The notes: a model not told the origin generated them from the letters alone. 64,000 bases of DNA from Siphonodentalium dalli (GCA_032622095.1 CP136067.1:82860705-82924704); one strand, 5' to 3'; counted from the stretch's first letter, positions 45,872 through 57,536 are shown. Numbers and translations are program-made.

Positions 45872-46839
45872 TTAGTATATAAAGGTGTTATCATTCAATT
45901 CCTGCAATCTGATACTTAAAATGTTATAAGAAAATCCTGGCATATAGATATCAATTTATTGAGTTACCTACCTTATATATGCCATATCATCACGTGAGTT
46001 TTCCGTTTTGCATATTAAGTTGGTTAAGTCCATACAATGGAACATACAATTGCTTAAGAATATTGTTGTCTTAAGCAGGGACGCATACAGTAATAATATT
46101 TGTGCACAATCTGGAGATACATGCCCCTTAATTTTCACTAGTCTTTAAAGTACATGATCTTAAAATGTTGATTTTGGTGCATTCTGAAAATTTGAGGTTC
46201 CGAATGTAGACTCCTGTTTTTAAAGGCATATAATACTGGAGAAATAATTAACGCATATGGGAATTTTTGTTCTGTTCTATAATCAGAAAAGTAACATCAC
46301 CAAAATGAACATGAAATTGGAGGGACTTTTGAAATTGAATGAACATCCCTGAAAATCCTTAAATTAATTAATCTTCCAAATATATTTCACAAAAATCACC
46401 AATCCCTTTTCGTGATTATTGTTTTATTATGGTGTTTATAATTGGTTTACGTACATATTCCCGCAAAGAAAATTATGTTGCAATTGGTTCTGGATAAAAC
46501 CACAACTGCAGTGAAATAATAAAAGTATGACATCAGATGTGCTAAGAGGGAGAGACCATATTGTTAATTGGAACATTTTACCCATCTATTTAAAATATTT
46601 TCCATTTCTGTATGTACATTAAGATATCTCATTAGCACGCCAGCGTGTATACTGTGCTTGAAAAAATAAAATCCACTGGTGTTATGGGGGATTATGGGGG
46701 ATTAGGTCGATGTAAAAGTAAAAATGGGTCGCTTTAAAAGCTGTAGTCTTACCCCGAATGCTCAATAAAATAGTCCGACACAGATTAGCACATGTTCTGG
46801 TATTGATAATAACCACACCGTTTGGAAAGCATGCGATCG
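45872..46839. other. Intergenic, no gene seen
   Basis: AT-rich sequence without recognisable coding or terminal structure. Confidence 0.45.
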
Positions 46840-47128
46840 TATGGTAATCAAAGATGGATTTCGAAGAAATTTGATACTTAGGGGTGCTTTTGTCCGGGGA
46901 GTGTTTTGGACGGGTCAAATCGTGACCCCAACATGACATTGACCTTTATAACTGTCAATTCAAGGTCAAATCGGGTAAAACGGCCGGATTTCGACGAAAT
47001 TTGATACCTAGGGGTAGTTTTGTGCGGAAAGTGTTTTGAACGGGTCAAATTGTGACCCCGACCCGACCTTGACCTTCAAAATGGTCAATTCAAGGTAAAA
47101 GCCCGGACGAAGTCGGGTCACCTGCTAG
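46840..47128 (+). mobile_element. Helitron-like 3' fragment
   Basis: Two 130-bp minisatellite units (GGATTTCGACGAAATTTGAT, GTGTTTTGGACGGGTCAAAT blocks) are followed by the same hairpin and CTAG (47125-47128). There is no 5' end. The next base starts the TCTAATATAT end of element 2, so the two are joined head to tail without a spacer. Confidence 0.7.
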
Positions 47129-47723
47129 TCTAATATATATTTTGGGACTTCTGTTTGTCTGTCTGTCTGTTAGCTATGGCCGGGAAAACTGTCGGATGGA
47201 TTGAGTCCAAACTTCCTATCTAAGGGTAAAATCTCAGATGGAATGTCATCGCACGGCTTCTGAGAACGTCAAATCGGGTAAAACGAACGGATTTCGACGA
47301 AAGTTTATACCTAGGTGCACCTTTGTCCGGGGAGTGTTTTGGACGGGTCAAATCGTGACCCCCCTGACCTTGACCTTCAAAATGGACAATTCAAGGTCAA
47401 ATCGGGTAAAACGGACGGATTTCGACTAAGTTTGATACCAAGGGGTGGTTTTGTCCGGGGAGTGTTTTGGACGGGTCAAATCGTGACCCCGACCTGACCT
47501 TGAAATTCAAAATTGTCAATTCAAGATCAAATCGGGTAAAACGGACGGATTTCAACGAAATTTGATACCTTGGGATACTTTTCTCCGGGGAGTGTTTTGG
47601 ACGGGTCAAATCATGACCCCGACCTGACCTTGACTTTCAAAATAGTCAATTCAAGGACAATTCGTGCCTTTCGCCGGAAATGAGATGGGAAACAGCCTGT
47701 ACGAAGTCGGGCCCACCAGCTAG
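47129..47723 (+). mobile_element. Helitron-like element 2 (595 bp)
   Basis: The 5' end TCTAATATATATTTTGGGAC (47129) matches element 1. Three 130-bp minisatellite units follow (about 47270-47660). The 3' end is TACGAAGTCGGGCCCACCAG then CTAG (47720-47723) and T. The shared ends and units show that elements 1, 2 and the fragment are one family. Confidence 0.72.
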
Positions 47724-49159
47724 TGTGATAAAAAGCGAGACAGCTTAATTGGAGAATGTAATGTATAACACGAGCAACGGGAAAACTTGATATATGGAAG
47801 TATCCAAATTTCCCACATGGAATTTGAAAGCTAGTTTATATTATAATTTATATTTATGGCTAATAATATGATCTTGGTGGCGTTACCATTTCTGACTATG
47901 GTTTTATTGTATAACCATGCAACACAAACTCTTATATTGTTAAGCACAGTGTGTGCCAGGTGTGATGTGGATTGTACATTGATAGCTGTCTCAGTGGCGC
48001 AAGATCAGTCTGTAGTCAAATATACTGTTGGAGCCACCAGTACACAATTGAATACATGGACCGATTTCATAATAATTACAATTATCATCGTTACGTATAA
48101 AACCTCATAAAAGTGTCTGGTTCATATTTTTCACAAACCGATTTACACATTTTATGACAATCTACCAAAGGCAAACGGGTACGATATGTTGATTACATAG
48201 AATAACATTTTGTGCGTTTGACTTGTGACGATAACTGGAAAACGCAATCGGCCATTACACATTCTGAAGTTCCAGGTGTACATGAGAATATACTTGGCAA
48301 ATACTTGTCTCAGCGTTGAGACTATATATGAAGGTCTAAATCTATGAACCAAAAAGAAAATGATGTATACAAGTGGCTATTGTTAGTCCACTATGTACGA
48401 CAAATATCATTGTGCATGTCAATCGTTTTCCAAAATGACAAGAATGAATATATTTATATCGATGAATCGCTCCGTGGAAAAAACACAATTCAGAGAGTCG
48501 TCTCATGGTTTATTAAATTCTTGTGACATAATCAAGTTCAACAAACTTTCAACAAACTTTCAAAATTTATCAACGTTTGGTTGCAATAATTTGGATAAGC
48601 TGTAACTTTTCCAGAGTATATATACGTGGCGTGCTTGAACATAAAAAGCACACATCAATAGCACGAAATATTCGATCTATTTGTAGTCGATTTGATTTGA
48701 GCAGTGCCAGCTTTTAACGAAAATGGGATCCGCGTGAAAATTTAATATTTATTATCAGATGTTCGAGGTCCCGACAAATATTGTCAATTTATTTCATTTA
48801 CCTTGATATAGATCATTTTAAAACTGAATTGTTATTCTCAGTTCATATATGCTCACGGTGAAACGAGTTCCAGATGTATGATATTGTTTCTTTTGTTTAT
48901 ATGGTTAACCTTGATTGTTATAACTTTAAACATGGGCGCTAGACCTATTACATTATTACTCATATAATTTGATTGTATCGGAATGTTCTCACTTTACTGT
49001 AAATCGTGTTTATACGTGTCTAATGTACCTTATATGATTGCTGGGAATAAAACATTACTTACTTTCTTATCAAGTTATGAGATGTCGCTTTATTAAAATA
49101 TGTATTATTGCTGCAGTAGCAGGTCTGGAATTGTCAATACACAATTGACTACACATACT
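47724..49159. other. Intergenic, no gene seen
   Basis: Short frames only; no domain, repeat end or hairpin recognised. Confidence 0.45.
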
Positions 49160-49443
49160 ACATAAACTACTTAGTGTCCTGCATACATCTAGATCACTGA
49201 ACATACCGGTGAATTTTCAAATTGATCTTTTTTCTAATACCGTAAAGCCGATATTATTATATGGTTGTGAAATTTTGGGATATCAGCACATAGAAAAGTT
49301 AGAGATGATACAACTAAAATTCCTGAATGATGTATTACGACTAAAGCCAAGTACACCAAGCGTTATGATTTACGGTGAGACAGGCACTGTTCCTCTCAGC
49401 ATCGACATAAAATGCAGAATGATGACATACTGGGCTAACCTTA

Positions 49444-50147
49444 GGTAGCAATACACGATTTCCAGCAATTTTGCCAACCTGGGAGGGGTACTGTACTTCA
49501 AATAAATGCTGAGCCTTTATTTTTGGCATAGGTCCCATCAAGCATGTTTTAATTTCGACAAAAAATTTAGGTGTAATCATTTGTCTGTACTTTAGCTTCA
49601 TCGTACAATATGTCATTGGGTTATGCCCCTTGGTTTGCACACACAAAACGCTCAATTTTACCCATGTTTTGACTCAAATTTACCATTTTCAACCCAAAAA
49701 CAGACCATGATAGAGCGAATGTCAGTAAATGAGCTTCTTCCACCCGATAGAGCTATGTTAGAGCTGAGAAATATTTGAAATAGAAAAAAAGTTATCGTAT
49801 CAATTTGAAAAAAATGTCTTGCGAGCCCAGATGACAGAATTCAGGGGAGAGAAATCGGGCTATTTTCCAATTCAATTCAATTAGTTTATTCTCATATTAC
49901 ATTTTCATGAGTATTGAGACATAATATATACAACACAGAGTTGGCCTTCACTGAATACGAAAACCCTGTTGCGTATCCACATTTTTCACATTTTTGAGAA
50001 CGTTCCCAGTTTTGTAAAATAATTAAACCTTCAAACCAGTAATGACACAGTTAAAACATGCTTCACTGGCTGTTATGCCCCCCCCCCAGATACTTATTTT
50101 TCTATTTTTCAGACCCCCTACAACCCGTGCAATCGTGTACTGCTACC
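49444..50147 (+). mobile_element. GGTAGCA-ended MITE, long form (704 bp)
   Basis: Ends GGTAGCAATACACGAT and ATCGTGTACTGCTACC are inverted repeats with one mismatch over 16 bp. TTA flanks the left end. Compared with the short form at 51436 it has about 300 extra bp near the left end and an about 65-bp LINE or SINE tail (AATTCAATTCAATTAG, 49868-49883, minus-strand tail) inserted where the short form reads CGTAACCAAT. Confidence 0.85.
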
Positions 50148-51435
50148 TTAAAGGAAAAATAGAGTTATCCCCCTTCAACGCGAAAATGTCCAGTTAAGTC
50201 TCTGACATACACCGATAACTTTGATATATAACACATATGGTGTTTCTTCAGTGCGAATGGGAAATAAGGTCAATATAAGTAGTGTGGTCTCAATAAAATA
50301 TACCAATTTCACCCAAATTATTGGTTATAGCGAAAAAAAAACAAAGATAAATTATAAATATGACATCATGCCCTGCCACCTTAAAACTAAATATCCCTGT
50401 CGAAAAGGCAGTCTGAACAGATATATTGCATATGTATTCTGCTGACCAGAGCATGTGCGCTGTGATTATTTACTAGCAAGTCCCCCCACCCCTCCCCGAA
50501 TATGTTAAGACAATGTACTTGCCCCCCCCCCCGAATATGTTAAGACAATATACTTGGTTATTCGGAAACACGGCCAAGACCGAATAACCAATATCAATAC
50601 GCCTATTCGTAGGTGGTATTCGAGGAATTCCATTGTTGGAATGTTCCCTTAGCAACACATTTCGTTACATGCAAATCACTTTTATGTGGTCATATACATG
50701 TAACAACGCAAAACTCCAAACAAATCGTAGGGAATAACTAATGCATATATAATCACCCCGTCCCCCAAAATGTGAACCATGTTTATTTGGCCGGTCGGTG
50801 TACATTCATTGATTCAATGACTTAATTGTCAAGTTGAAATCACACTATTTATTTTTTTATGGCATCATATATACCATTTTTATTGTGCTGGTCCTCACGC
50901 GCTGTTCGTGATAACTCAGTAGCTGACTTTACCCCCTCTCCAATATACGTATTGACATTACTCGGCCATCTGGAAACACGACCAAGACTAAATAACCAAC
51001 ATTAATACGGCTTTTCGCACCAGGTATCCAAGGAATTCCATTGTTGAAATGTTTGCGTGGCAACACGTTTCGTTAAATTAATGTCAATTTTATGTAATTA
51101 CACAAAACCACAACACTCGAAACGAATCGTACAGAGTAACTGATGTATATATAATCACATCACCACCTCCACCCCCCCCCCAAATGTGAACCGGAATGTT
51201 TTTGTTTTATCCATAGTAGCCATACGTTGAATTTGGTTTTTGCCCCATCGGTGTGATCATTCAGTGACTTGTCAAGCTGAAATCTTAAAATCCATAGTAT
51301 TTATAACCTCTGAAATAAATAATCTACAAGCAAATGCGCCTAGTTCCGGTGAATAGTAACTCACACACGAAGATAGGAAAGATAAAATGTTTCAGTAGAT
51401 TTTCACTAATTTATCAAATTTTATAGTCTCTTTAA
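50148..51435. repeat. Captured segment between two MITEs, with internal duplication
   Basis: About 1.29 kb that is neither LINE nor MITE. Two diverged tandem copies (about 50500-50800 and 50940-51200) share CCAAG(A)ACGAATAACCAA-type, GGAATTCCATTGTTG and GCATATATAATCACC-type blocks. C-runs occur at 50482-50535 and 51168-51181. No coding sequence. Confidence 0.7.
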
Positions 51436-51817
51436 GGCAGCAATACACAATATCCATCAATTTTGCCAACCTGATAGAGCTATTGTTTGAGCTGAGAAAT
51501 ATTTGAAATAGAAAAAAAGTTATCGTATCAATTTGAAAAAAATGTCTTGCGAGCCCAGATGACAGAAATCAGGGGAGAGAAATCGGTCTATTTTCCCGTA
51601 ACCAATAATACAGAGTTGGCCTTCACTGAATACGAAACCCTGTTGCGTATCCAAATTTTTCACATTTTTGAGAACGTTCCCAGTTTTGTAAAATATTTAA
51701 ACCTTCAAACCAGTAATGACACAGTTAAAACAGGCTACACTGGCTGTTATGCCCCCCAGATACTTATTTTTCTATTTTTCAGACCCCCTACAACCCGTGA
51801 AATCGTGTACTGCTACC
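51436..51817 (+). mobile_element. GGTAGCA-ended MITE, short form (382 bp)
   Basis: Left end GGCAGCAATACACAAT, right end ATCGTGTACTGCTACC, TTA following (51818-51820). Same orientation as the long form, with matching interior (GAGCTGAGAAATATTTGAAA, TCTTGCGAGCCCAGATGACA, GAGTTGGCCTTCACTGAATA). Confidence 0.85.
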
Positions 51818-52391
51818 TTATGGCATCGGATACACAGAATATTATATGAATATTCATTATCGAATTATGTACACGCGAGCCATTGTCATCTGTGTTGCGA
51901 CACAGGACAATCACACGTATGGTTTAACCAGTTCGTCATTAGTAATAACCACAAGCTTAACAGTATATTGCGAGAATCATTGGAGAACCAGTACAAGCAA
52001 ACATGGCAAACTATTATTTCATCGATGAGTAAATGTAGAATATATCGTATTTATAAAGACACAATTTGGCATAGAAAAATACTTGTTAGTTTTTAACGTT
52101 ACAAATGTAACGACTCTGGCAAAATTCCGATGTATGAGCCACCATTTCCCCATTGAAGTTGGCTCGTGGAACGACACGGCAACTGATGCGAGAATATGTA
52201 TTTTATGCGAAAAAGGGTTAATCGGGGATGAAATTAATTATATAATGGAATGCCCAGAAATGAATTCCACGAGGAGATTTCTACCAACCCCACTAACTGA
52301 ACAACCAAATACCAATAATTTAACAAAAATGATGAACCGCTCTGATGTAATAATTATAAATAAATTGTGTGGGTATCTCAGACATACTTAA

Positions 52392-52791
52392 AGTTGGATC
52401 ACCGCAGACTAAGCCCGACTATATCCACTAATTATATTATTATTCTCACATAAACCCATTTAGTATATGCTTGCCTATATAATAGCGGGAAATTATCGAA
52501 ACGTAGATTGTTGTAGTCACCTTTTAGAAGCCACTGTGAAATACGACGTCGTTATTTCACTCTAGATAGCGTTATTTCACTTTCGGGCTTGAAACAAACA
52601 CGAACTGCCAACTTAGTGCCAAGGTCGACCGAGTGATCATTGCGTGCACACTGTCCACTAGCCAATCAAAAGCGACGAATTTATGACTGCGCGTGATCAA
52701 TCGAAAATTCTATGTTTGAGTCGCAGCTTGTCAAATACAACTTTACGCCTAGGCTCTTTCCTGTTATTAAACACTAACAGGTGCGCTCTTT
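52392..52791. other. Intergenic, no gene seen
   Basis: An inverted ACGTCGTTATTTCACT / GTTATTTCACTTTC duplication at 52540-52580 and otherwise no recognisable feature. Confidence 0.45.
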
Positions 52792-52815
52792 AGATAGATA
52801 GATAGATAGATAGAT
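52792..52815. repeat. (GATA)n, likely LINE tail on the minus strand
   Basis: Six GATA units. On the minus strand they follow GACTTGAGTGAAATTAAATT, a LINE 3'-UTR-like end, and lie downstream of the LINE relic at 53.2-53.8 kb, so they may be its 3' tail. Confidence 0.7.
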
Positions 52816-53220
52816 AAATTTAATTTCACTCAAGTCGTCATATACAACAGACATAATTGAGACACAATTAATACACAATTTTGAGTAAAGTAGAATGCTG
52901 CGCATGCATGACATTGTTGGTAAAAGGGGTGGCAGGCTAAATCTACAAATGCATATAGTAATAGATTGGGTGGGGTGTTCACTGTGATAGGATTACTATA
53001 TTTGGCGGTATGAAGGGGTGGGGCAAGGGTTGATTTGGTTTAGGTGTGGATTTCAGCTAAATGAATTGGCACTTGATCTTGTGTTTGTCCTCAGGGCAGG
53101 CGGTGTCGTGAGAAGTGGTACAGAATTGTGAGATCACCCGGTAATTTAAGCCTCAGGGAGTTCCATCATACGCGGGGGTTCGCGCAGGAAGTTAAATTTG
53201 CGATATTGGTTATGGTTTTT

Positions 53221-53760
53221 CTATTCGTTGTCGTTTAATTTGTGTGTGTTTGGCCGAGTATAATAGAACGGTGTCAGATATTTGTTTTCTAATATCGACT
53301 CTGACATTTCAATACAATATGCTATTCGTCGCCCAGCTCTTGGTTGCATAATGTGCATTTTCTGTCGGAATAGCTTTCTTTTGTACCATGATCCGGTTTC
53401 AACGGGATTCAACGGACAGTCTATGATTTATGGTTCTAAATTTAGTTAGGCACTTGATTTTCTATAGTGAAATATTTTTCTCTCCCGAAATCGGTTTTAC
53501 TTATTCTATAAAAGGCTCGCTTGGTCGTTCATGATATACTTCCCTTCCATTGTTGGAGGTAAGCGTCATATATACGTCGTTTAATCAAATTATTGAACGT
53601 TTGCTCTCGGGTACTGACTGAATTATCCATAAGTGTGACAGACCAAGGTAATTCAGCGAGTCGTGCGTGTGTTTGATCCATTTGATTTTTGCATTTGCGT
53701 CCGTGAACTGTGTGTACATGATGCTGTATAGAGTCGATGGGAGTCGCCCACTAGACATAT
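53221..53760 (-). pseudogene. LINE ORF2 C-terminal relic
   Basis: In several minus-strand frames: NNLIKRRIYDAYLQQWKGSI, AFYRISKTDFGREK, KFRTINHRL, then KCTLCNQELGDE and KYLTPFYYTRPNTHKLN. The order (QQW--, AFYRxxK, KFRTxNHRL, CTLCNxxxGDE, YYTRPN) equals the LINE relic at 55.9-56.3 kb. Multiple frameshifts and stops. The sequence between 52816 and 53220 is probably its 3' UTR. Confidence 0.72.
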
Positions 53761-55323
53761 TCATGATTTCCCCCAGTAATTAAGGTATTTAATTTTTATT
53801 ACTAATGATATCGGATATATGCCAGTTAGTAAAGTTAATGATTTAATTAATTACGATTTAACTTAGCAACTTTGAGCCTAAATAAGCCGCTATAATAAAG
53901 ATAATACTTAAAGGTTTTTTTGTTTGAATACCTGAAACATCAAATTCCTGATGTTGGACAGAAATATTAAATTTTCACTCGCGGCTTGTGTTCGATATTT
54001 CTTTGCAGACACTGTAGGTATTCTCTATTTAATATGTCTGATTTATGCTTTGTTTACACCAATGACATCTAAATTGTATTTTGTTTTCAATATGAACGGT
54101 TCTCATGCCAAAATATGGATATAACATTAAAGAATTGAATTGAATAAACAAATTTGCTACAATGCACTATACTCACGTTTATGTTTGGTCAGTTCAAAAT
54201 CTCGTCACTGGTAAAACCTCCAGGGAATGTCTGACTCGAATACCTCTGTCCATTCAACAATTCTCTGACGATCTATCTGTTCCTGGATGTTCGGTTATAT
54301 AGCGGCGTCTGGGTTGTTTTTGAAAGGCTTCAGGCTGAGTTATCAACAATTCTGATCCTTTTTGTTTCACTGTTCCACGGATATTATTAAATCGATTTTC
54401 AAACGCACGTGTCCAGATATTGACAACGACTGATCAACCGTATACATAATTACACGATTCGTCTCTACAATCAGCCAACAACGACTATCATATTTCGTTT
54501 AATCATGGCTATAAAGCCAGAAAAGTTTATAATCAGTCACGTACCATGCGCCGATGTATGGGATTCCTATGTTTGACAAGAGAAATCAAATCATCGCCCG
54601 ACAAGAACCCATTGTATCTATGCAGCAGCATTATGATGAAGAACACTGTCATCGGTTTGCCTCAGGAGATCGGATACAATATTTAGGATGTCAATATTTG
54701 AACAGCCCAACGGAAAAGCTCTGGATATATATAAGTCAAGGATGATTATGTAAATCTATTTTCATCGTGGTTATGGGCAGTGGTGTGGCTACATGCAGCC
54801 CCAAGTGCCATTTTTTTTCAATGTTTATTCTTCTAAACTGTATAACTTACAGTGTTAAGAAATACAAAACGTAACGTTGGGCCGGTCTTCTCCCAGCACG
54901 ATATACAACATACATAATATACAGTCCACACATTACATTAAACATGATGAAATATGACAATGCAAAATATTTTATAACATCATAAAGGTACATACATATA
55001 TGTGATTGGAAGGAGATCGGTCCGCCGATATGATCACAACGCATGCGTCTGTTTGATAATTTTCAACAGAGAAATTGAAACAAATGAATAATTATGGGGG
55101 AGATTCGTCCCCAACTATTACAGCGAGGAACTAAAGGGATCGAGTAGTCCTCGTCCGACAATTTGGTCGGAACTTGGTCATGATGGTGGGTGCTCGGGGT
55201 GCCCTCAGTATAATGATACGAGTAATTAGGAACATGTCTCGTTTAATGTACGGTTCAATAAGAGAAGGAACTTACATATGTTGCGCAAAACTACTGGTCG
55301 TCGGATGTTCATCAGTTGAGACA

Positions 55324-55325
<2 letters not shown>
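53761..55325. other. Intergenic; one LINE-tail-like end
   Basis: A 3'-UTR-like stretch ends GAATTGAATTGAATAAAC at about 54129-54147, similar to the tail at 12.3 kb. No gene seen elsewhere. Confidence 0.45.
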
Positions 55326-55369
<44 letters not shown>

Positions 55370-55865
55370 CATTTAAAAACGCATTATACAATAAAGTTTC
55401 AATGCGCTTTACAACAAAGCGCGACAAAAATAACATTGAAATGTAAAATTTAAAAAGCATAGTAATAAGGTAAAGGAAATTAAGATGATGACTAAGAACT
55501 AGATTTAAACTTAACGATTAAACTTGCGGGAAACATTGTCTAAAAAGTAGAGTTTTGAGATCGGTTTTGAAATCCTTCAATGTAGAACATCGTCGAACAG
55601 TTTGTGGCAGACCGTTCCATACCTGCGTAGCCAATTCCTGAAAACAGTTTGTACCGTAATTCACGTTGGGTTTCGCTATTGTCCTAATGTCTAAACCGCT
55701 TGTCGTTGAACGCGTAACTCTGCCGGATTTTAGGACAAACATATCAGATATGTACTCAGGCGTTGTCTTTCTCAATGATTTGTATATAGTCACCGCACAT
55801 TTGAACTTAAGTCTGAATTCGAATGTCATAATGTGCTCCTGTATTAGCGTCTGTGTGATATGGTC
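55326..55865 (-). pseudogene. 5'-truncated L2/CR1-like LINE 3' end
   Basis: Minus strand: RLKFKCAVTIYKSLRKTTPE, YISDMFVLKSGRVTRSTTSG, NYGTNCFQELATQVWNGLPQ and STLKDFKTDLKTLLFRQCF. The pattern YKSL--PEYISDMF---TRS----YG---F---A---WN-LP----------FK--LKTLLF is the usual C-terminus of CR1/L2-group polymerases. The 3' UTR carries a 7-bp stem (GCGCTTT and AAAGCGC, 55404-55422) and ends in a (TAA)n microsatellite at 55326-55366, both typical of these LINEs. Only the last 115 codons exist. It has fused in frame to a different LINE upstream. Confidence 0.8.
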
Positions 55866-56350
55866 GAATTTGGCGACATTTTTTATCAATCGGATTGTAG
55901 GTTTAGTATAATAGTAACTGGCTATATATTTCCGTCTGTCCTGTTCTAATTTATCGTATACTAATAATACATGAAATTCGTCACCAACTGCATTGTTGCA
56001 TAGTGTACAAAGTCTATTATTCATAGATATATCATGCCAATCCCCAACTTATATTGGTAATCGATGATTGCGTGTTCGGAATTTTGATAAAACTTCAACT
56101 TCTTTATGGTTAAGCACGTTAAAGTAAGATTCACATTCGAATGTTGTCTTCACTGTACGGTAAAACGCATACTTGGATGATCTAAAATATCCATACCATT
56201 CCTGGAGGTATGTATCACGCAATTTCAATTTAGTAGAAGATCTGAACCACTCAATATTTGGGATAAAGTATGATACAAACAAAAAGCTCATTCCAATATC
56301 ATCTAATATGTTTTTAAATAAGTGCACGCGCCCTTGATTGTTGTAGCTAA
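55866..56350 (-). pseudogene. LINE ORF2 C-terminal fragment with nonsense codon
   Basis: Minus strand: NNQGRVHLFKNILDDIGMSF, EWFRSSTKLKLRDTYLQEWY, KFRTRNHRLPI, then TAA where an acidic codon is expected, VGDWHDISMNNRLCTLCNNA, VGDEFHVLL and YIASYYYTKPTIRLIKN. The CTLCN--VGDEFH and YYYTKP blocks are the C-terminal domain of the same LINE type as 53.2 kb. The native ending is replaced at about 55866 by the L2/CR1-like sequence. Confidence 0.8.
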
Positions 56351-57038
56351 GGTAGAACCACTACCATGGGCGATCATATCCCCTTTATGAATATTTCAAC
56401 ATGCACTTGTGCAAACATCACGTTTGAAAGTTCAGTGCCTTAATTGATAAGAATGGCTAGCGTTGAAATCGGCAATTAGCACACCGAGGAACGGAAAAGA
56501 TTTTTCGTACACAATCTATGATTTTTCGCAAATGACGCAAAATCTATTTCAAATATCAAAGAATTAGAAAGGTATAAATCACTCCACACAATTCAGACAA
56601 ATAGGATGTTTTTATTAGACATAGTTCTGAAAAACTTTGATTAATTAGTGACATCTTTTCGGGGGAAGTTTGCGAGAAACACTGGTTGGATAATCAAAAC
56701 TACTAAACAATTTCAACCTCATTTTGATCTGAACATGACATTAGAACAAGTTTCACCACAGGTATAGAGGTGAAATTCCCTCCGTCACCACACCCCTTAC
56801 CCACCAACTCAGTTAGTTTGTCTTACACTCATTCTAAACACTTATATTATTATCCTATGATTCTACTATTTCCGTGTTGTACAACGGAAGGAAACACCGA
56901 TATCTACCCACACGATGGGTTCCACGGATACGATCACTATGTCATATTACATGTATTTGGCCATATGCACGTCGCTTGCTTTATGATCTCAATTCTTGGA
57001 GGGATGTTTCTAAGTACGCCGCCTCTTAATTGATTACT
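56351..57038. other. Intergenic, no gene seen
   Basis: No coding support. Confidence 0.45.
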
Positions 57039-57067
57039 TTAGGGGATTGCCCGTCAAAAATGACGGG
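57039..57067 (-). mobile_element. Helitron-like 3' hairpin, variant end
   Basis: On the minus strand ACCCGTCATTTTTGACGGGC (hairpin) is followed by AATCCC and CTAA. Stem and spacing match the terminus at 1658-1687, but the following base is A rather than T, so it is either a mutated end or a relic. Confidence 0.4.
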
Positions 57068-57108
57068 TGACAAACATGGCACACAGGAACATCGTGTGAA
57101 GAATTAGT

Positions 57109-57450
57109 TTAAGCTGATAATAAACGCTCTTGAATGCTAATTATTAGTGGCTTTAAGTCATTTTATGATTACGACACCTATCCCGTGACATTTCGCGTGT
57201 CTTGTTAACTCTATGCACAAATGTTCCCACATATCTTCTGAGCTGATAATACACGCTCTTTATTAGTCATGCAATTTATCAGCCCCCATTCAATTTAATT
57301 CATCTGAGGTCGAAAGCGCCTATCCCATGACATTCCCCTAACCATGTAACCAATGTGTACCAATGTTCTTACGTATATATGTTCTAAGCTGACACGGAAC
57401 GCAAATTTTTGCTCATATCTGCCCCTTTAAGTCGTCTGAAGGCGACACAT
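57109..57450. repeat. Dispersed CTGATAATAAACGCT-type repeat
   Basis: Blocks AAGCTGATAATAAACGCTCT, GCTAATTATTAGTG, GACACCTATCCCGTGACATT and CCAATGTGTACCAATG recur in the order seen at 4.7-5.2 kb, 52 kb away. Roughly three degenerate subunits. Confidence 0.65.
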
Positions 57451-57536
57451 ATTTATGACAGGCGCCACTGAAACCACATTCGTCTTTACATAAGGTAATG
57501 CATTATATCAGTAAATTATTAATTAGCTAGAGGTTA

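Larger units (their letters stand above)
49165..52391 (+). pseudogene. LINE ORF2 C-terminal region, split by a composite insertion
   Basis: The first part (about 49165-49440) reads SRSLNIPVNFQIDLFSN, VKPILLYGCEILGY, KFLNDVLRLKPSTPSVMIYG and IDIKCRMMTYWANL, the post-palm region of a LINE reverse transcriptase. The second part starts at 51818 and gives ILYEYSLSNYVHASH, WFNQFVISNNHKLNSIL, IYKDTIWHRKILV, then after a frameshift near 52085 KFRCMSHHFPIEVGSWND and ICILCEKGLIGDEINYIMEC with a stop at 52389. The second part continues the first at the expected point, so this is one LINE copy interrupted at 49441-51820. Two small frameshifts show it is inactive. Confidence 0.82.
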
